Positions 26,246 through 34,544 of a DNA stretch of 64,000 nt are shown in pieces. The translations under genes and the position numbers were made by a program. The notes beneath the pieces are model-generated. The model was not told where the DNA came from. It saw nothing but the letters and a program-made list of their open reading frames with translations, and made no database searches. Position 1 is the stretch's first letter. Each line of letters begins with the position of its first letter. Location: contig NZ_JAMBNX010000010.1 in assembly GCF_023715325.1 (NCBI RefSeq), forward strand, positions 62,001-126,000, in the 5' to 3' direction. Source of the stretch: Agromyces mediolanus (GTDB lineage Bacteria; Actinomycetota; Actinomycetes; Actinomycetales; Microbacteriaceae).

Positions 26246-26275
26246 TTGCGCCCGTCCGACGGCCGGTGCTACGGT
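26246..26275 (+). promoter_or_regulatory. Promoter of the ABC-F leader region
   Basis: TTGCGC (26246-26251), 18-base spacer, TACGGT (26270-26275). The start point would fall at about 26282, immediately before the leader-peptide ATG at 26285. Confidence 0.5.
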
Positions 26276-26284
26276 CGTGCACCT

Positions 26285-26308
26285 ATGGGTACGCTGATCC
26301 GCCACTGA
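26285..26308 (+). CDS. Seven-residue leader peptide upstream of the ABC-F gene
   Basis: ATG GGT ACG CTG ATC CGC CAC TGA encodes MGTLIRH. It begins within a few bases of the predicted transcription start and is followed by 180 bases of hairpin-rich, gene-free leader before the ABC-F start codon. Short leader peptides that sense stalled ribosomes are known upstream of antibiotic-resistance ABC-F genes; whether this one stalls is inference. Confidence 0.45.
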   Translation: MGTLIRH

Positions 26309-26487
26309 GGTGGCCCCGCCGCGTGGAGCTTCGCTCCGCGGCATCCGTTCCGGGCACTGTCAGGTGCCGGCCATCCTCACCCCGATCCGTGATCGCGCGC
26401 CGCGCCCGCTCCGCGCGCCCGCCACCGGCGCTTCGACGACGAAGCCGGCCCGTGCGCCGATCGACGGATCGAGATTGCGAGTCGTTC
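26309..26487 (+). promoter_or_regulatory. Hairpin-rich 5' leader, candidate ribosome-mediated attenuator
   Basis: Visible stem-loops include CCGCGTGGAGCTTCGCTCCGCGG (26319-26341), with GGAGC/GCTCC capped by a UUCG-type loop, and CCGG-C-GCTTCG/CGAAGC-CGG just before position 26452. The leader has no other open frame. It would allow attenuation coupled to translation of the MGTLIRH peptide. Confidence 0.4.
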
Positions 26488-28164
26488 ATGACCGCCCGAA
26501 TCCATCTCTCCCTCCGCGGCGCGAGCCTGCGCTTCGCGGAGCACCTCGTGCTCGACCGGGTCGACCTCGAGCTCGGCGCCGGCGAGCGCATCGCGCTCGT
26601 CGGCGACAACGGCGCGGGGAAGACGACACTGCTGCGCCTCATCGCGGGCGAGCTCCAGCCCGACGCCGGCGAGCGCGTGCTCGTCGCCCCCGGCGGAGTG
26701 AGTGCGCTCGAGCAGTCGCTCGAGCTCCCCGACCACGCCACGGTCGCCGACGCGGTCGATGCCTGCTGGCGGGAGCTGCGCGAGCTCGAGCGCGAGCTGG
26801 CCGAGGCCGGTGCGGCGCTCGCCGGGCCCGACGGTGCCGGCCTCCGCGGAGCCGAGCTCGAGGCCGCCCTCGCCCGCTACGCCGCGATCGCCGACCGCTC
26901 CGATGCCCGCGACGGCTACGGCGCCCCGGCGCGGCTCGCGGCCGGGCTCACCGCGCTCGGCGTCGGCGGCATCGACCGTTCGCGCGCCTGGCACCGGCTC
27001 TCCGGCGGAGAGCGCGCGCGGATCGTGCTCGCCGCGGCGCTCGCCTCGAACGCGGAGCTGCTGCTGCTCGACGAACCCACGAACGACCTCGACGACGGCG
27101 CCTGGGAGTGGCTCGTGGCCGCGCTCGCCCGGCACCGCGGCACGGTCGTCGCCGCCTCGCACGACCGCGCCTTCCTGGATCGCTGGACGAGCGCGATCTG
27201 GGAGGTCGCCGACCGCGGCGTAACGCGCTACGGCGACGGCTACGCCGGCTACCTCGCGGCGAAGGCCGCCGAGCGGGAGCGGCAGCGCCTCGCGCACGAG
27301 GCCTGGCTCGCCGAGCGGGACCGGCACCTCGCCCTGCTCGACGCGAACGCGGGGCGGCTGGCGGCGATCCCCCGCAAGCTCGACAAGCCGGGGATGGGGG
27401 CGGGGGCGTTCCGAGCCCGCGGCCGTGACCACGGCGCCATGGGTCGCATCCGCAACGCGAAGGAGCGGCTCGCCCGCCTCGCGGCCGAGCCGGTCGCCGC
27501 GCCGGCCGAGCCGCTCCGGTTCACGGCGGGCGCGCTGCGGGCGGACCCCTCGACGGGAGCGGTCCGGGCCGGCGATGCTCCGGCCGGGCCGATCCTCCGG
27601 ATCACCGGCCTCGCACCGCTCGGCGAGCTCGTGCCGGAGATCGAGCTCGGCTCCGGCGGACGCCTGCTCGTCACCGGCCCGAACGGCGCCGGCAAGACGA
27701 CGCTGCTGCGCACGATCGCGGGCGAGCTCCCGGCCGGCGGCGGCGAGGTGATCCGGAACGGCACCGTCGGCTGGCTGCGCCAGCAGGCCGGCCGGATCGC
27801 CGAGCCCGGGCGGACGGTGGTCGAGGCGTACGCGGCGGGCCTCCGCGAAGGCCTGGATGCCGCGGCGGAGCGACTCGCCGAGCTCGGTCTGTTCCACGAG
27901 TCGGAGCTCGGCCGCCCGATCGGCGGGCTGTCGTACGGGCAGCGGCGGCGGCTCGAGCTGGCCCTCCTGGCGAGCCGTGAGGTCGAGCTGCTGCTCCTCG
28001 ACGAGCCGACGAACCACCTCGCGCCGCTCCTCGTCGACGAGCTCGAGGCGGCGGTCGCCGGCTTCGCGGGCGCGGTCGTGCTCGTCACGCACGATCGGCG
28101 GCTGCGCGAGCGGTTCCGGGGCGAGCGGCTCGAGCTCGGCGCGCACGCCGTGCGGGCCGGGTGA
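26488..28164 (+). CDS. ABC-F family ATPase (ribosome protection/translation factor)
   Basis: 558 residues with two nucleotide-binding domains and no membrane segments. Domain 1: GDNGAGKTTLL, LSGGERARIVLAAAL, LLLLDEPTNDLDD. Domain 2: GPNGAGKTTLL, LSYGQRRRLELALL, LLLLDEPTNHL. The linker (about residues 250-340, charged, KAAERERQRLAHEAWLAERDR) is the P-site tRNA-interaction motif region that inserts into the ribosome. The family splits into housekeeping factors and antibiotic target-protection proteins. The leader peptide and structured 5' region favour an inducible, resistance-type role. The start is the ATG at 26488, with a weak GAGATTGCGAG upstream. Confidence 0.9.
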   Translation: MTARIHLSLRGASLRFAEHLVLDRVDLELGAGERIALVGDNGAGKTTLLRLIAGELQPDAGERVLVAPGGVSALEQSLELPDHATVADAVDACWRELRELERELAEAGAALAGPDGAGLRGAELEAALARYAAIADRSDARDGYGAPARLAAGLTALGVGGIDRSRAWHRLSGGERARIVLAAALASNAELLLLDEPTNDLDDGAWEWLVAALARHRGTVVAASHDRAFLDRWTSAIWEVADRGVTRYGDGYAGYLAAKAAERERQRLAHEAWLAERDRHLALLDANAGRLAAIPRKLDKPGMGAGAFRARGRDHGAMGRIRNAKERLARLAAEPVAAPAEPLRFTAGALRADPSTGAVRAGDAPAGPILRITGLAPLGELVPEIELGSGGRLLVTGPNGAGKTTLLRTIAGELPAGGGEVIRNGTVGWLRQQAGRIAEPGRTVVEAYAAGLREGLDAAAERLAELGLFHESELGRPIGGLSYGQRRRLELALLASREVELLLLDEPTNHLAPLLVDELEAAVAGFAGAVVLVTHDRRLRERFRGERLELGAHAVRAG

Positions 28165-28165
28165 G

Positions 28166-28234
28166 CCGGCGCGGGCGAAGCGAGCCGACGCGGGGAGCGA
28201 CCCGGCGCGGGCGAAGCGAGCCGGCGCGGGGCGC
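28166..28234. repeat. 36-bp tandem direct repeat, two copies
   Basis: CCGGCGCGGGCGAAGCGAGC begins both copies (28166 and 28202), which then read CGACGCGGGG and CGGCGCGGGG. It sits just behind the ABC-F stop codon and before the convergent cyclase gene. Confidence 0.6.
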
Positions 28235-28252
28235 GCACCCGGGCGCCCCGGT

Positions 28253-28897
28253 TCAGTCGAAGGCGACCGCGCGCACAGGCGCCCCGTCGAGATCCACGCG
28301 GAGCGGGAAGAACCCGACGCGCACCCGCTCCGGCAGCCCGCCGAGCCCGCAGAGGTTCTCGACGATGAGCCGGTCGTCGCCGAGCACCACCTCGTGCACC
28401 GGGAACGCGGCCGCGGCGGACTCGCCCGAGCTCGGGTCGGGGCTCAACGTGTCCACGGCGAGGACGTGCAGGCCGCGGCGCACGAGTTCGGCCGCGGCGG
28501 CCGGGTCGAGCGCCGGGTGGTCGAGCGCCTCGTCGGTGTCGAAGCGTTCGGCCCAGCCCGTGTCGAGGATCACGATCGGCGGCACGCGTTCGGGCAGCGT
28601 GCCCCCGAGCGCCCGCTCGAGCTCGGGGAGGCCGTAGCGCTGACCCGCGACGAGGCCGTCGAGGTGCACGACGAGTGCGTCGCCGACGAGCTCGTCGAGG
28701 CCGATGCCGCCTGTCGTCCGGCCGCCGGCGACGGTGTGCGACGGCGCGTCGAGGTGGGTGCCGGTGTGCGAGCCGAGGTGCAGCCGGGCGACGTCGACGC
28801 CGTCACGGTCGAGGTGGAGCGCCGGCTCGATCACGACCTCGGGGTCGCCCGGGTAGACGCGCATGCCCGAGCCGATCGGGCGACTGAGCTCACGCAT
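28253..28897 (-). CDS. Cyclase-family/kynurenine formamidase-like hydrolase
   Basis: 214 residues from the ATG at 28897, overlapping the permease stop by eight bases. The signature HTGTHLDAPSH (HxGTHxDxPxH, residues 44-54) binds the catalytic metal; VILDTGW and LAVDTLSPDPS match the bacterial cyclase/KynB family (Mn/Zn amidohydrolases). The family opens arylformamides, isatin or similar lactams. Last gene of a four-gene minus-strand operon with an NCS1 permease, an NTF2-like protein and a ureohydrolase, so the substrate may be a nitrogen-rich ring or amide. Confidence 0.88.
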   Translation of the reverse strand: MRELSRPIGSGMRVYPGDPEVVIEPALHLDRDGVDVARLHLGSHTGTHLDAPSHTVAGGRTTGGIGLDELVGDALVVHLDGLVAGQRYGLPELERALGGTLPERVPPIVILDTGWAERFDTDEALDHPALDPAAAAELVRRGLHVLAVDTLSPDPSSGESAAAAFPVHEVVLGDDRLIVENLCGLGGLPERVRVGFFPLRVDLDGAPVRAVAFD

Positions 28898-30401
28898 CGC
28901 GGCCGGGCCCGGTTCCGCTCGAGGCATCCGCGTCCGCCGCCGCTTTCGCGCGCCGCCTCGCCTCGAGGGCGCGCTCGGCGTCGCCGAGCACCGCCTCGTC
29001 CATCGCCTGGATGCCGCTCGTGTCGGCCTGCACGAGCGCGTCGGCGAGATGCACGCTCGCCTCGCGGCGGGTGCGCGCCCGCTCGGGGAGCATCGCGAGC
29101 AGGTAGATCGTGAACGTCACCGCGAACGCGGGGATCGTCGCCCCGACCGGGCTCGGCCAGACGTACACCCAGAGGTACGACGCCGTCGCCCCCGCCGCCC
29201 AGGCGCCGACCGCGATCCAGTTCACCCCGCCGAGGTACCAGTAGCGGCCGCCGCGGCGGCGCAGCAGCTCGGCCGTGTAGCTCGCGCGTTTCACGAGGTA
29301 GTAGTCGACGATCATGATCGCGAACACCGGCACGAAGAACGCGCCGATCACGATGAGGAAGTTCGTGAACTGGTCGAGCAGGGCGAGCCAGGTCGCGCCG
29401 GTGATGGAGATCGCGCCGACGACGAGCGCCGTCGGCAGGAAGCGCAGCTTCACCCGACCCGCCGCGGCGTGCACGATCGAGGTGGTCATGCCGTAGACGA
29501 CCATCGAGTTCGTCGCCATCACCGAGACGAAGATGACGATCGCGATCGGCGCGCCGAACGCCGCCACGAGCACGCTCGGGTCGAAGGCGAGCGGCTCGCC
29601 GCCGCTCAGGATGACGTAGCCGATGGCGGTCGCGCCGAGCGTCATCGCGATCACCGTCGAGAGGGTGTAGCCGAGACCGGCACCGAGGAAGCCGGCTCGG
29701 CTCGTCGCGGCCAGCCGGTTGAAGTCGGCCGAGAGCACCGTCCAGCTCACCGCGGTCGCGACGACGATGTCGAGCACGATCGCGGGGGTCTGCCCGAGCG
29801 AGGGATCGGCGGGGATCGCGAGGTAGTCGCCGGGCGCGAAGCTCGTGAAGGCGATGAAGAAGATCCACGCGATGATCGCGAGCATCAGCACGGCGAGCCA
29901 GGGCTCGACCTTCGCGATGCCCTCGTGGCCGAAGATCGCCAGGATGACGACGATCGTCTGGCACAGCACCGAGAAGAGGATCGGGTTCGAGAAGCCGGTG
30001 AGGCTCGACACGAGCGCGTCGACGGTGACGCCCGCGAGCATCGCCTGCACCCAGCTCCAGCCCATCAGGATGACGAGGTTCGCCGCCATCGGCAGGAACC
30101 CGCCGCGCGTGCCGAAGGCGCCGCGGGCGAGCGCCATCGTCGGCAGGCCCGTGCGGGTGCCGATGTTCCCGATCAGGGTGAGCACGACCGCGCCGGCGAT
30201 CGTGCCCGCGACGATCATCGTGATCGCGGTGCCGTACTCGACGCCCGGCACGAACAGGGTGCCGGTGAGCAGCGTCGTCACGACGAGGTTCGCGGCGAGC
30301 CAGATCATGCCGATGCGGGGCGTGGACAGGGTGCCGCGGACCGGCCCCGAGGTGTCGGACTGCGCCGCGAGGCGGCGGTCGAGGCGGCGATACAGCGACA
30401 T
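28890..30401 (-). CDS. NCS1-family permease (purine/cytosine/hydantoin type)
   Basis: 503 residues with about 12 membrane helices. The opening GPVRGTLSTPRIGMIWLAANLVVTTL and the TM3 region RTGLPTMALARGAFGTRGGFLP are typical of the cytosine permease branch of the NCS1 family, proton- or sodium-coupled importers of nucleobases and related compounds. A 55-residue polar C-terminal tail (ALEARRRAKAAADADASS) is cytoplasmic. AGGAGCACGC precedes the ATG. Translationally coupled to the downstream cyclase gene. Confidence 0.9.
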   Translation of the reverse strand: MSLYRRLDRRLAAQSDTSGPVRGTLSTPRIGMIWLAANLVVTTLLTGTLFVPGVEYGTAITMIVAGTIAGAVVLTLIGNIGTRTGLPTMALARGAFGTRGGFLPMAANLVILMGWSWVQAMLAGVTVDALVSSLTGFSNPILFSVLCQTIVVILAIFGHEGIAKVEPWLAVLMLAIIAWIFFIAFTSFAPGDYLAIPADPSLGQTPAIVLDIVVATAVSWTVLSADFNRLAATSRAGFLGAGLGYTLSTVIAMTLGATAIGYVILSGGEPLAFDPSVLVAAFGAPIAIVIFVSVMATNSMVVYGMTTSIVHAAAGRVKLRFLPTALVVGAISITGATWLALLDQFTNFLIVIGAFFVPVFAIMIVDYYLVKRASYTAELLRRRGGRYWYLGGVNWIAVGAWAAGATASYLWVYVWPSPVGATIPAFAVTFTIYLLAMLPERARTRREASVHLADALVQADTSGIQAMDEAVLGDAERALEARRRAKAAADADASSGTGPGRDA

Positions 30402-30487
30402 TGCGTGCTCCTGGGGCTGGGGGATGAAGCGGGTGGGGCGGGCCGGCCGAGTCGGCCGGGGACGCGGATCCGGTCGGGCGGGCCGGA
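30402..30487. other. Intergenic spacer inside the operon
   Basis: 86 bases, GC-rich, with GGGCCGGCC-type partial hairpins but no coding frame. It is probably transcribed from the upstream genes. Confidence 0.4.
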
Positions 30488-30889
30488 TCAGTCGGCGGAT
30501 GCCGCGGAGAGGTGCTCGTGCACGGCGAGCAGCTGCTCGCCGTCGACGCGGAAGACGATGGTCTCCCGCTCGCGGTACGCGTCCTCGCCCTCACCCGTGT
30601 CGACGCGGGTCGCGACGTCGTGGCTGAACACGGCGCCGCCCGGGTACGCCTGCACGAGGCGCGCGGTCGAACGGCAGTCGAGGACGCGCCATCCGCCCTC
30701 GACCCAGTCCTGCCAGAGCGCCTCGTACGCGGCGCGGTCGTCGAGCCTCGCCGCCTCCGTGTGGAAGAGGAAGCTGGCGTCCGGGGCGAAACCGGCGAAG
30801 TAGCGCTCACCGTCGGTCGCGGTGAAGGCGTCGATGATCGCGTCGGCGGCGGCGAGCACCTCCGCGGTGCTCGGGGTGCGGGTGGTCAT
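30488..30889 (-). CDS. NTF2/SnoaL-like domain protein
   Basis: 133 residues. The cone-shaped NTF2-like fold is suggested by VLAAADAIIDAFTATDGERYFAGFAPDASFLFH, YEALWQDWVEGGWRVLDCRSTARLVQ and FSHDVATRVDTGEGEDAYRERETIVFRVDGEQLLAVHEHLS. Such proteins bind or isomerise small molecules or act as oligomeric accessory subunits. The gene lies 49 bases after the ureohydrolase and before the NCS1 permease in one operon. Catalytic residues are not evident. Confidence 0.8.
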   Translation of the reverse strand: MTTRTPSTAEVLAAADAIIDAFTATDGERYFAGFAPDASFLFHTEAARLDDRAAYEALWQDWVEGGWRVLDCRSTARLVQAYPGGAVFSHDVATRVDTGEGEDAYRERETIVFRVDGEQLLAVHEHLSAASAD

Positions 30890-30938
30890 CGGGGGCTCCT
30901 TCGATCCGGGTGAAGCGGGTATGGCGGGGCCGGGCAGC

Positions 30939-31937
30939 TCAGCCGCGCGGCGCCATCGCGCTGATGAGTTCGTACGCGACGTGCGAGGCGGCGACCGCGG
31001 TGAGCTGGGCGTGATCGTAGGCGGGGGCGACCTCGACGACGTCGGCGCCGACGATGCGCTGGTCGGCGAGGGCGCGGATGATGCGGAGCAGCTCCCGGCT
31101 CGTCAGCCCGCCGGCCTCCGGGGTGCCGGTGCCGGGCGCGTGCGCCGGGTCGAGCACGTCGATGTCGATCGAGATGTAGAGGGGCTTGCCGCCGATCCGG
31201 GCACGGATCCGCTCGATCGCCGCTTCGACGCCGCGCTCCTCGATGTCCTCGCTCGTGACGATCGCGAAGCCGAGCCGGGCGTCGTCGCTCAGGTCCTCGA
31301 CGCCGTAGAGCGGCCCGCGGGTGCCGACGTGCATGCTCGCGGTGAGGTCGATGAGCCCCTCCTCCGAGGCGCGGCGGAACGGGGTGCCGTGCGTGATCGG
31401 GGCGCCGAAGTAGGTGTCCCAGGTGTCGAGGTGGGCGTCGAAGTGCAGCACCGCGACCGGGCCGTGCTTCGCCGTGACGGCGCGGAGCAGCGGCAGCGCG
31501 ATCGTGTGGTCGCCGCCGATGACGACGAGGCGGTCGGCGTGCTCGGCGAGCGCGCGGGCGCCGGTCTCGACGTCGGCGACGGCCTCGTCGATGCTGAACG
31601 GGTTCACCGCGAGGTCGCCCGCGTCGGCGACCTGCTGCACGGCGAAGGGCTCGACGCCCTGCGCCGGGTTGAAGGGGCGGAGCAGGCGCGAGGCCTCGCG
31701 CACGTGCGCCGGACCGAAGCGCGCCCCCGGCCGGTAGCTCACGCCGCTGTCGAAGGGCACGCCGACGACGGCGATGTCCGCGTGCTCGACGTCCTCGAGG
31801 CGCGGCAGGCGAGCGAAGGTGGCGATGCCCGCGAAACGCGGCACCCGGCTCGCGTCGACCGGGCCGATCGGCCGCGGGCGCTCGTGCTGCTGCTGGTCGG
31901 GCACGTCACTGGGGTGCAGAGCGCCATTGGGTTGCAT
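30939..31937 (-). CDS. Agmatinase-family ureohydrolase
   Basis: 332 residues. All metal-ligand motifs are intact: [48 protein letters not shown]. The family hydrolyses guanidino compounds (agmatine, guanidinobutyrate, formimidoylglutamate, guanidine) to urea or formamide. No putrescine genes follow; instead an NTF2-like protein, an NCS1 permease and a cyclase-type amidohydrolase share the operon, so agmatine should not be assumed as substrate. Promoter at 31950. Divergent from an XRE-cupin regulator resembling PuuR. Confidence 0.88.
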   Translation of the reverse strand: MQPNGALHPSDVPDQQQHERPRPIGPVDASRVPRFAGIATFARLPRLEDVEHADIAVVGVPFDSGVSYRPGARFGPAHVREASRLLRPFNPAQGVEPFAVQQVADAGDLAVNPFSIDEAVADVETGARALAEHADRLVVIGGDHTIALPLLRAVTAKHGPVAVLHFDAHLDTWDTYFGAPITHGTPFRRASEEGLIDLTASMHVGTRGPLYGVEDLSDDARLGFAIVTSEDIEERGVEAAIERIRARIGGKPLYISIDIDVLDPAHAPGTGTPEAGGLTSRELLRIIRALADQRIVGADVVEVAPAYDHAQLTAVAASHVAYELISAMAPRG

Positions 31938-31949
31938 ATTAGTAAACCT

Positions 31950-31978
31950 TTGATATTCTGGATGAAACTTGCGGGCAA
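31950..31978 (-). promoter_or_regulatory. Promoter of the ureohydrolase operon
   Basis: Minus strand TTGCCC (31973-31978), 17-base spacer, TATCAA (31950-31955). The region 31930-31975 is the most AT-rich stretch nearby and probably holds the operator of the XRE-cupin regulator. The transcript leader would be under ten bases. Confidence 0.5.
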
Positions 31979-32094
31979 TGCTACGGCGTGAGATGCGGTG
32001 ACGCAACCATGCGGCCGCGGCATCCGTCCGCCTGGCGCTTCGGCCGGTCGGGCCGGCCGAGGCATCCGCGATCCGAACCGAGCGAAGGAGCCGC

Positions 32095-32682
32095 ATGCGC
32101 CGCGCCGTCCCACCTGGCCCCAGCTCCTCACCGCTCGCGATCGGTGCGCACCTGCGCAACGCCCGCACGGCGCAGGGGCTCACCCTCGCCCAGCTCGCCG
32201 AGGCGAGCGGACTGACGAAGGGCTTCCTCAGCCGTCTCGAACGCGACGAGACCTCCCCCTCCGTCGCCACCCTGCTGCAGCTCTGCCAGGTGCTCTCCCT
32301 GCCGATCGGTTCACTCTTCGCCGAGCCCGAGATCCAGGTCGTGGGCTACGACGACGCGCCCCGGGTGAACTTCGGCGGCACCCACGTGACCGAGCGGCTC
32401 ATGTCGCCGCGCAGCGAGTCCCGCGTGCAGCTGCTGCGCTCCGAGATGGCGCCCGGGGCATCCGGGGGCGGCGAGCTCTACACGATCTCGAGCGACGTGG
32501 AGGTGCTGCACGTGCTGTCGGGCGCGCTGACGGTGCGCTTCGTCGACCGCGACGTCGAACTCGCCACGGGCGACGCGCTCACCTTCCCGGGCCGCGAACC
32601 CCACAGTTGGACCGCCGATCCCGAGCTCGGCGCCGAGGTCATGTGGGTCATCGTGCCCGCCCCGTGGAGCGGCACGAGCTAG
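32095..32682 (+). CDS. XRE-family regulator with C-terminal cupin (PuuR-like)
   Basis: 195 residues. The helix-turn-helix (residues 15-70; [38 protein letters not shown]) is followed by a cupin barrel (95-190; [42 protein letters not shown]). Such regulators sense a metabolite in the cupin and repress adjacent polyamine or amino-acid genes. Divergent from the ureohydrolase operon, its likely target. GAAGGAGCC precedes the ATG. Confidence 0.9.
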   Translation: MRRAVPPGPSSSPLAIGAHLRNARTAQGLTLAQLAEASGLTKGFLSRLERDETSPSVATLLQLCQVLSLPIGSLFAEPEIQVVGYDDAPRVNFGGTHVTERLMSPRSESRVQLLRSEMAPGASGGGELYTISSDVEVLHVLSGALTVRFVDRDVELATGDALTFPGREPHSWTADPELGAEVMWVIVPAPWSGTS

Positions 32683-33018
32683 GCACCCTCGACCTCGGGC
32701 CGCACGCGCGGGGCTCGCGGCGAGCTGGCCGGCTCGCGGCCCGCTCGTCGGCCGGCTCGTCGGCCGACGCGTCGGTCAGCGCGTCGGCCGACTCGTTGGT
32801 CAGCTCGTCGGCCGACGCGATGTCGATCACCGAGCTCGCCGCCGAGCTCGGCGAGCCGTCGGAGTGGCGGCCTCCTCCGCTGCCCTCGACGGTCGTCTCA
32901 GTACGCTCGCCGTGCGCAGCACGGGGCCGAGCCGCGGGGAGCATCCGCTCACAATCGGCACGCCGACCGACCTTTCCACACTCGAACAGCGGTTCGAGGC
33001 TCACCGCCGCGATCGGCC
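32683..33018. other. Gene-free spacer with 24-bp repeats
   Basis: 336 bases between the XRE-cupin gene and the HNH gene. Apart from the 24-bp repeats at 32758-32819 there is no convincing gene. A minus-strand frame across it reads an 8-residue repeat (SADELTNE, SADALTDA, SADEPADE), but it lacks a ribosome-binding site and overlaps the HNH gene start. Confidence 0.5.
32758..32819. repeat. 24-bp tandem repeat, about 2.6 copies
   Basis: Units beginning CGTCGGCCGAC start at 32758, 32782 and 32806, with a few substitutions between them. The 24-base period would preserve an 8-codon frame. Confidence 0.6.
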
Positions 33019-33024
33019 TAGCGT
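33019..33024 (+). promoter_or_regulatory. -10 box of leaderless promoter (HNH gene)
   Basis: TAGCGT, six bases, ATG at 33031. Confidence 0.5.
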
Positions 33025-33030
33025 CGAAGC

Positions 33031-34509
33031 ATGGAACCTCCCGACCAACCGAGCCTCCAGCCGGCTGCGCTCGCCGCACTCACGGCGCGTCTCGCCGCCC
33101 TCGGCTCGGCGTGGGAGGGCGGAACCCTGCTGAGCGCCCGGGGCCGGTCCCCGCGCGACACCGGCGCCGTCGATGCGCGCGCGCTGAGTGACGACGGGCT
33201 CATCCGGGTGCTCGGGGCGGTCGCCGACCTCGCGCGAGCGGCCGACGCGCTCGGCAGCGCCTGCGCGGCCGAACTCGCGTCGCGGTGCACCGGTGTCCCG
33301 GGCGACGACCCGGCGCGTGATCGCGGCTACCCGAATCCCGCCCGGCTCGTCGCCGAGACGACACGCACTCGCGCTCGCACCGCGCACGCCCTGATCACCG
33401 TCGGGGCGGCGACCGCCGAGCGCGGCTCGCTGACGGGCGAGCCGCTGCCGCCGCGGTTCGCACACCTCGCCGCTGGCCTCGCGCTCACGACCGTCGGGCT
33501 CGAGGCCGCGGAGACCATCCGGCGCTTCCTCGAACGCGTCGCACCTCGCGTCGCCGCTCCCGCCCTCGAGGCCGCCGAGCGATTCCTCGTCGAACAGGCC
33601 GGCGAGGTCGGTCCCGAACGGCTGACACAGCTCACCGCGCTCCTCGAAGCCCGGCTCGACCCCGATGGCGTACGGCCGCGCGAAGACGAGCTGCGCGCAC
33701 GGCGGGGGCTCCGCATCTGGGAAGACGCGGCGGGCATGGTCAACATTCGCGGCGCACTCGATCCGGTGAACGGGGCCTCGCTGAAGGCGGCCGTCGACGG
33801 GCTCGTCGGCGCCGAGCTGCACCGGGCGCGCGACGCCGGGCACGGGCACGGGCACGGGCACGGGCACGGGCACGGGCACGGGCACGACGATGCCCGCACC
33901 GCCGAGCACCGCACCATCGCCCAGCTGAACGCCGACGCGCTCGCCGATCTCGCGCGGCACGCGCTCGGCTGCGCTTCGGTTCCCACGCTCCGCCAGACGA
34001 CCGTGGTGGTGCGCGCCGATGCCGAGGCGCTCCTCGCCGAGCGCGGGCACGGCACGATCGACGGGCTCGAACAGCCGATCTCGATCGCGAGCGTCCGGGC
34101 CCTCATCACCGCCGCGGGCGTCGCGCCGCTCTTCGTCGGCGGCGACGGCGAGCCGCTGGAGCTCGGTCGCTCGGCGCGCCTGTTCAGCCCGGCCCAGAAG
34201 CTCGCGCTGGCCGATCGCGACGGCGGATGCGCCTGGCCTCGCTGCTCGCGACCACCGTCGCACACCGAGGCGCACCATCTTGCCTGGTGGCACCGCGACG
34301 AGGGCCGCACCGATGTCGACAACGGCATCCTGCTCTGCAGCCACCATCACCACCGCGTCCACGACGACGGCTGGCGCATCGTCGTCCGCGAGCGCGAGCG
34401 CTGGTTCATCCCGCCGCCGCACGTCGACCCGCACGGCACTCCGATCGCCGCCAACACCTCGACCGATCGACGCATGCGGCTGCTCGCGCGCGATCTGGCG
34501 GCGGCGTGA
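33031..34509 (+). CDS. DUF222 / HNH endonuclease-domain protein (13E12-like)
   Basis: 492 residues. DUF222 spans about residues 40-340 and the C-terminal HNH motif is CAWPRCSRPPSHTEAHHLAWWHRDEGRTDVDNGILLCSHHHHRVHDDGW (about 400-450), with the zinc cysteines and catalytic His present. This is the actinobacterial multicopy family related to the mycobacterial REP13E12 proteins; biological role unsettled. Residues 270-285 are a GH dipeptide run encoded by eight GGGCAC units, likely a linker that can vary in length without frameshift. Confidence 0.9.
   Translation: MEPPDQPSLQPAALAALTARLAALGSAWEGGTLLSARGRSPRDTGAVDARALSDDGLIRVLGAVADLARAADALGSACAAELASRCTGVPGDDPARDRGYPNPARLVAETTRTRARTAHALITVGAATAERGSLTGEPLPPRFAHLAAGLALTTVGLEAAETIRRFLERVAPRVAAPALEAAERFLVEQAGEVGPERLTQLTALLEARLDPDGVRPREDELRARRGLRIWEDAAGMVNIRGALDPVNGASLKAAVDGLVGAELHRARDAGHGHGHGHGHGHGHGHDDARTAEHRTIAQLNADALADLARHALGCASVPTLRQTTVVVRADAEALLAERGHGTIDGLEQPISIASVRALITAAGVAPLFVGGDGEPLELGRSARLFSPAQKLALADRDGGCAWPRCSRPPSHTEAHHLAWWHRDEGRTDVDNGILLCSHHHHRVHDDGWRIVVRERERWFIPPPHVDPHGTPIAANTSTDRRMRLLARDLAAA
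33838..33885 (+). repeat. GGGCAC hexanucleotide repeat, eight perfect units
   Basis: Eight consecutive GGGCAC units inside the HNH gene encode (Gly-His)8. Slippage would change the length in steps of two residues. Confidence 0.9.
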
Positions 34510-34544
34510 CTCGCGGCGGCGGCACTCGCGGCGCCGGCCCGGTG

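Noticed and set aside
30939..32270. Extended agmatinase start upstream of 31937
   Set aside because: The extension runs through the promoter (31950-31978) and into the divergent regulator gene, and reads as unrelated Arg/Ser-rich sequence.
32648..33079. 143-codon minus-strand gene between the XRE-cupin and HNH genes
   Set aside because: No RBS, low-complexity product, overlap with the HNH gene start and its promoter. Kept only as a repeat observation.
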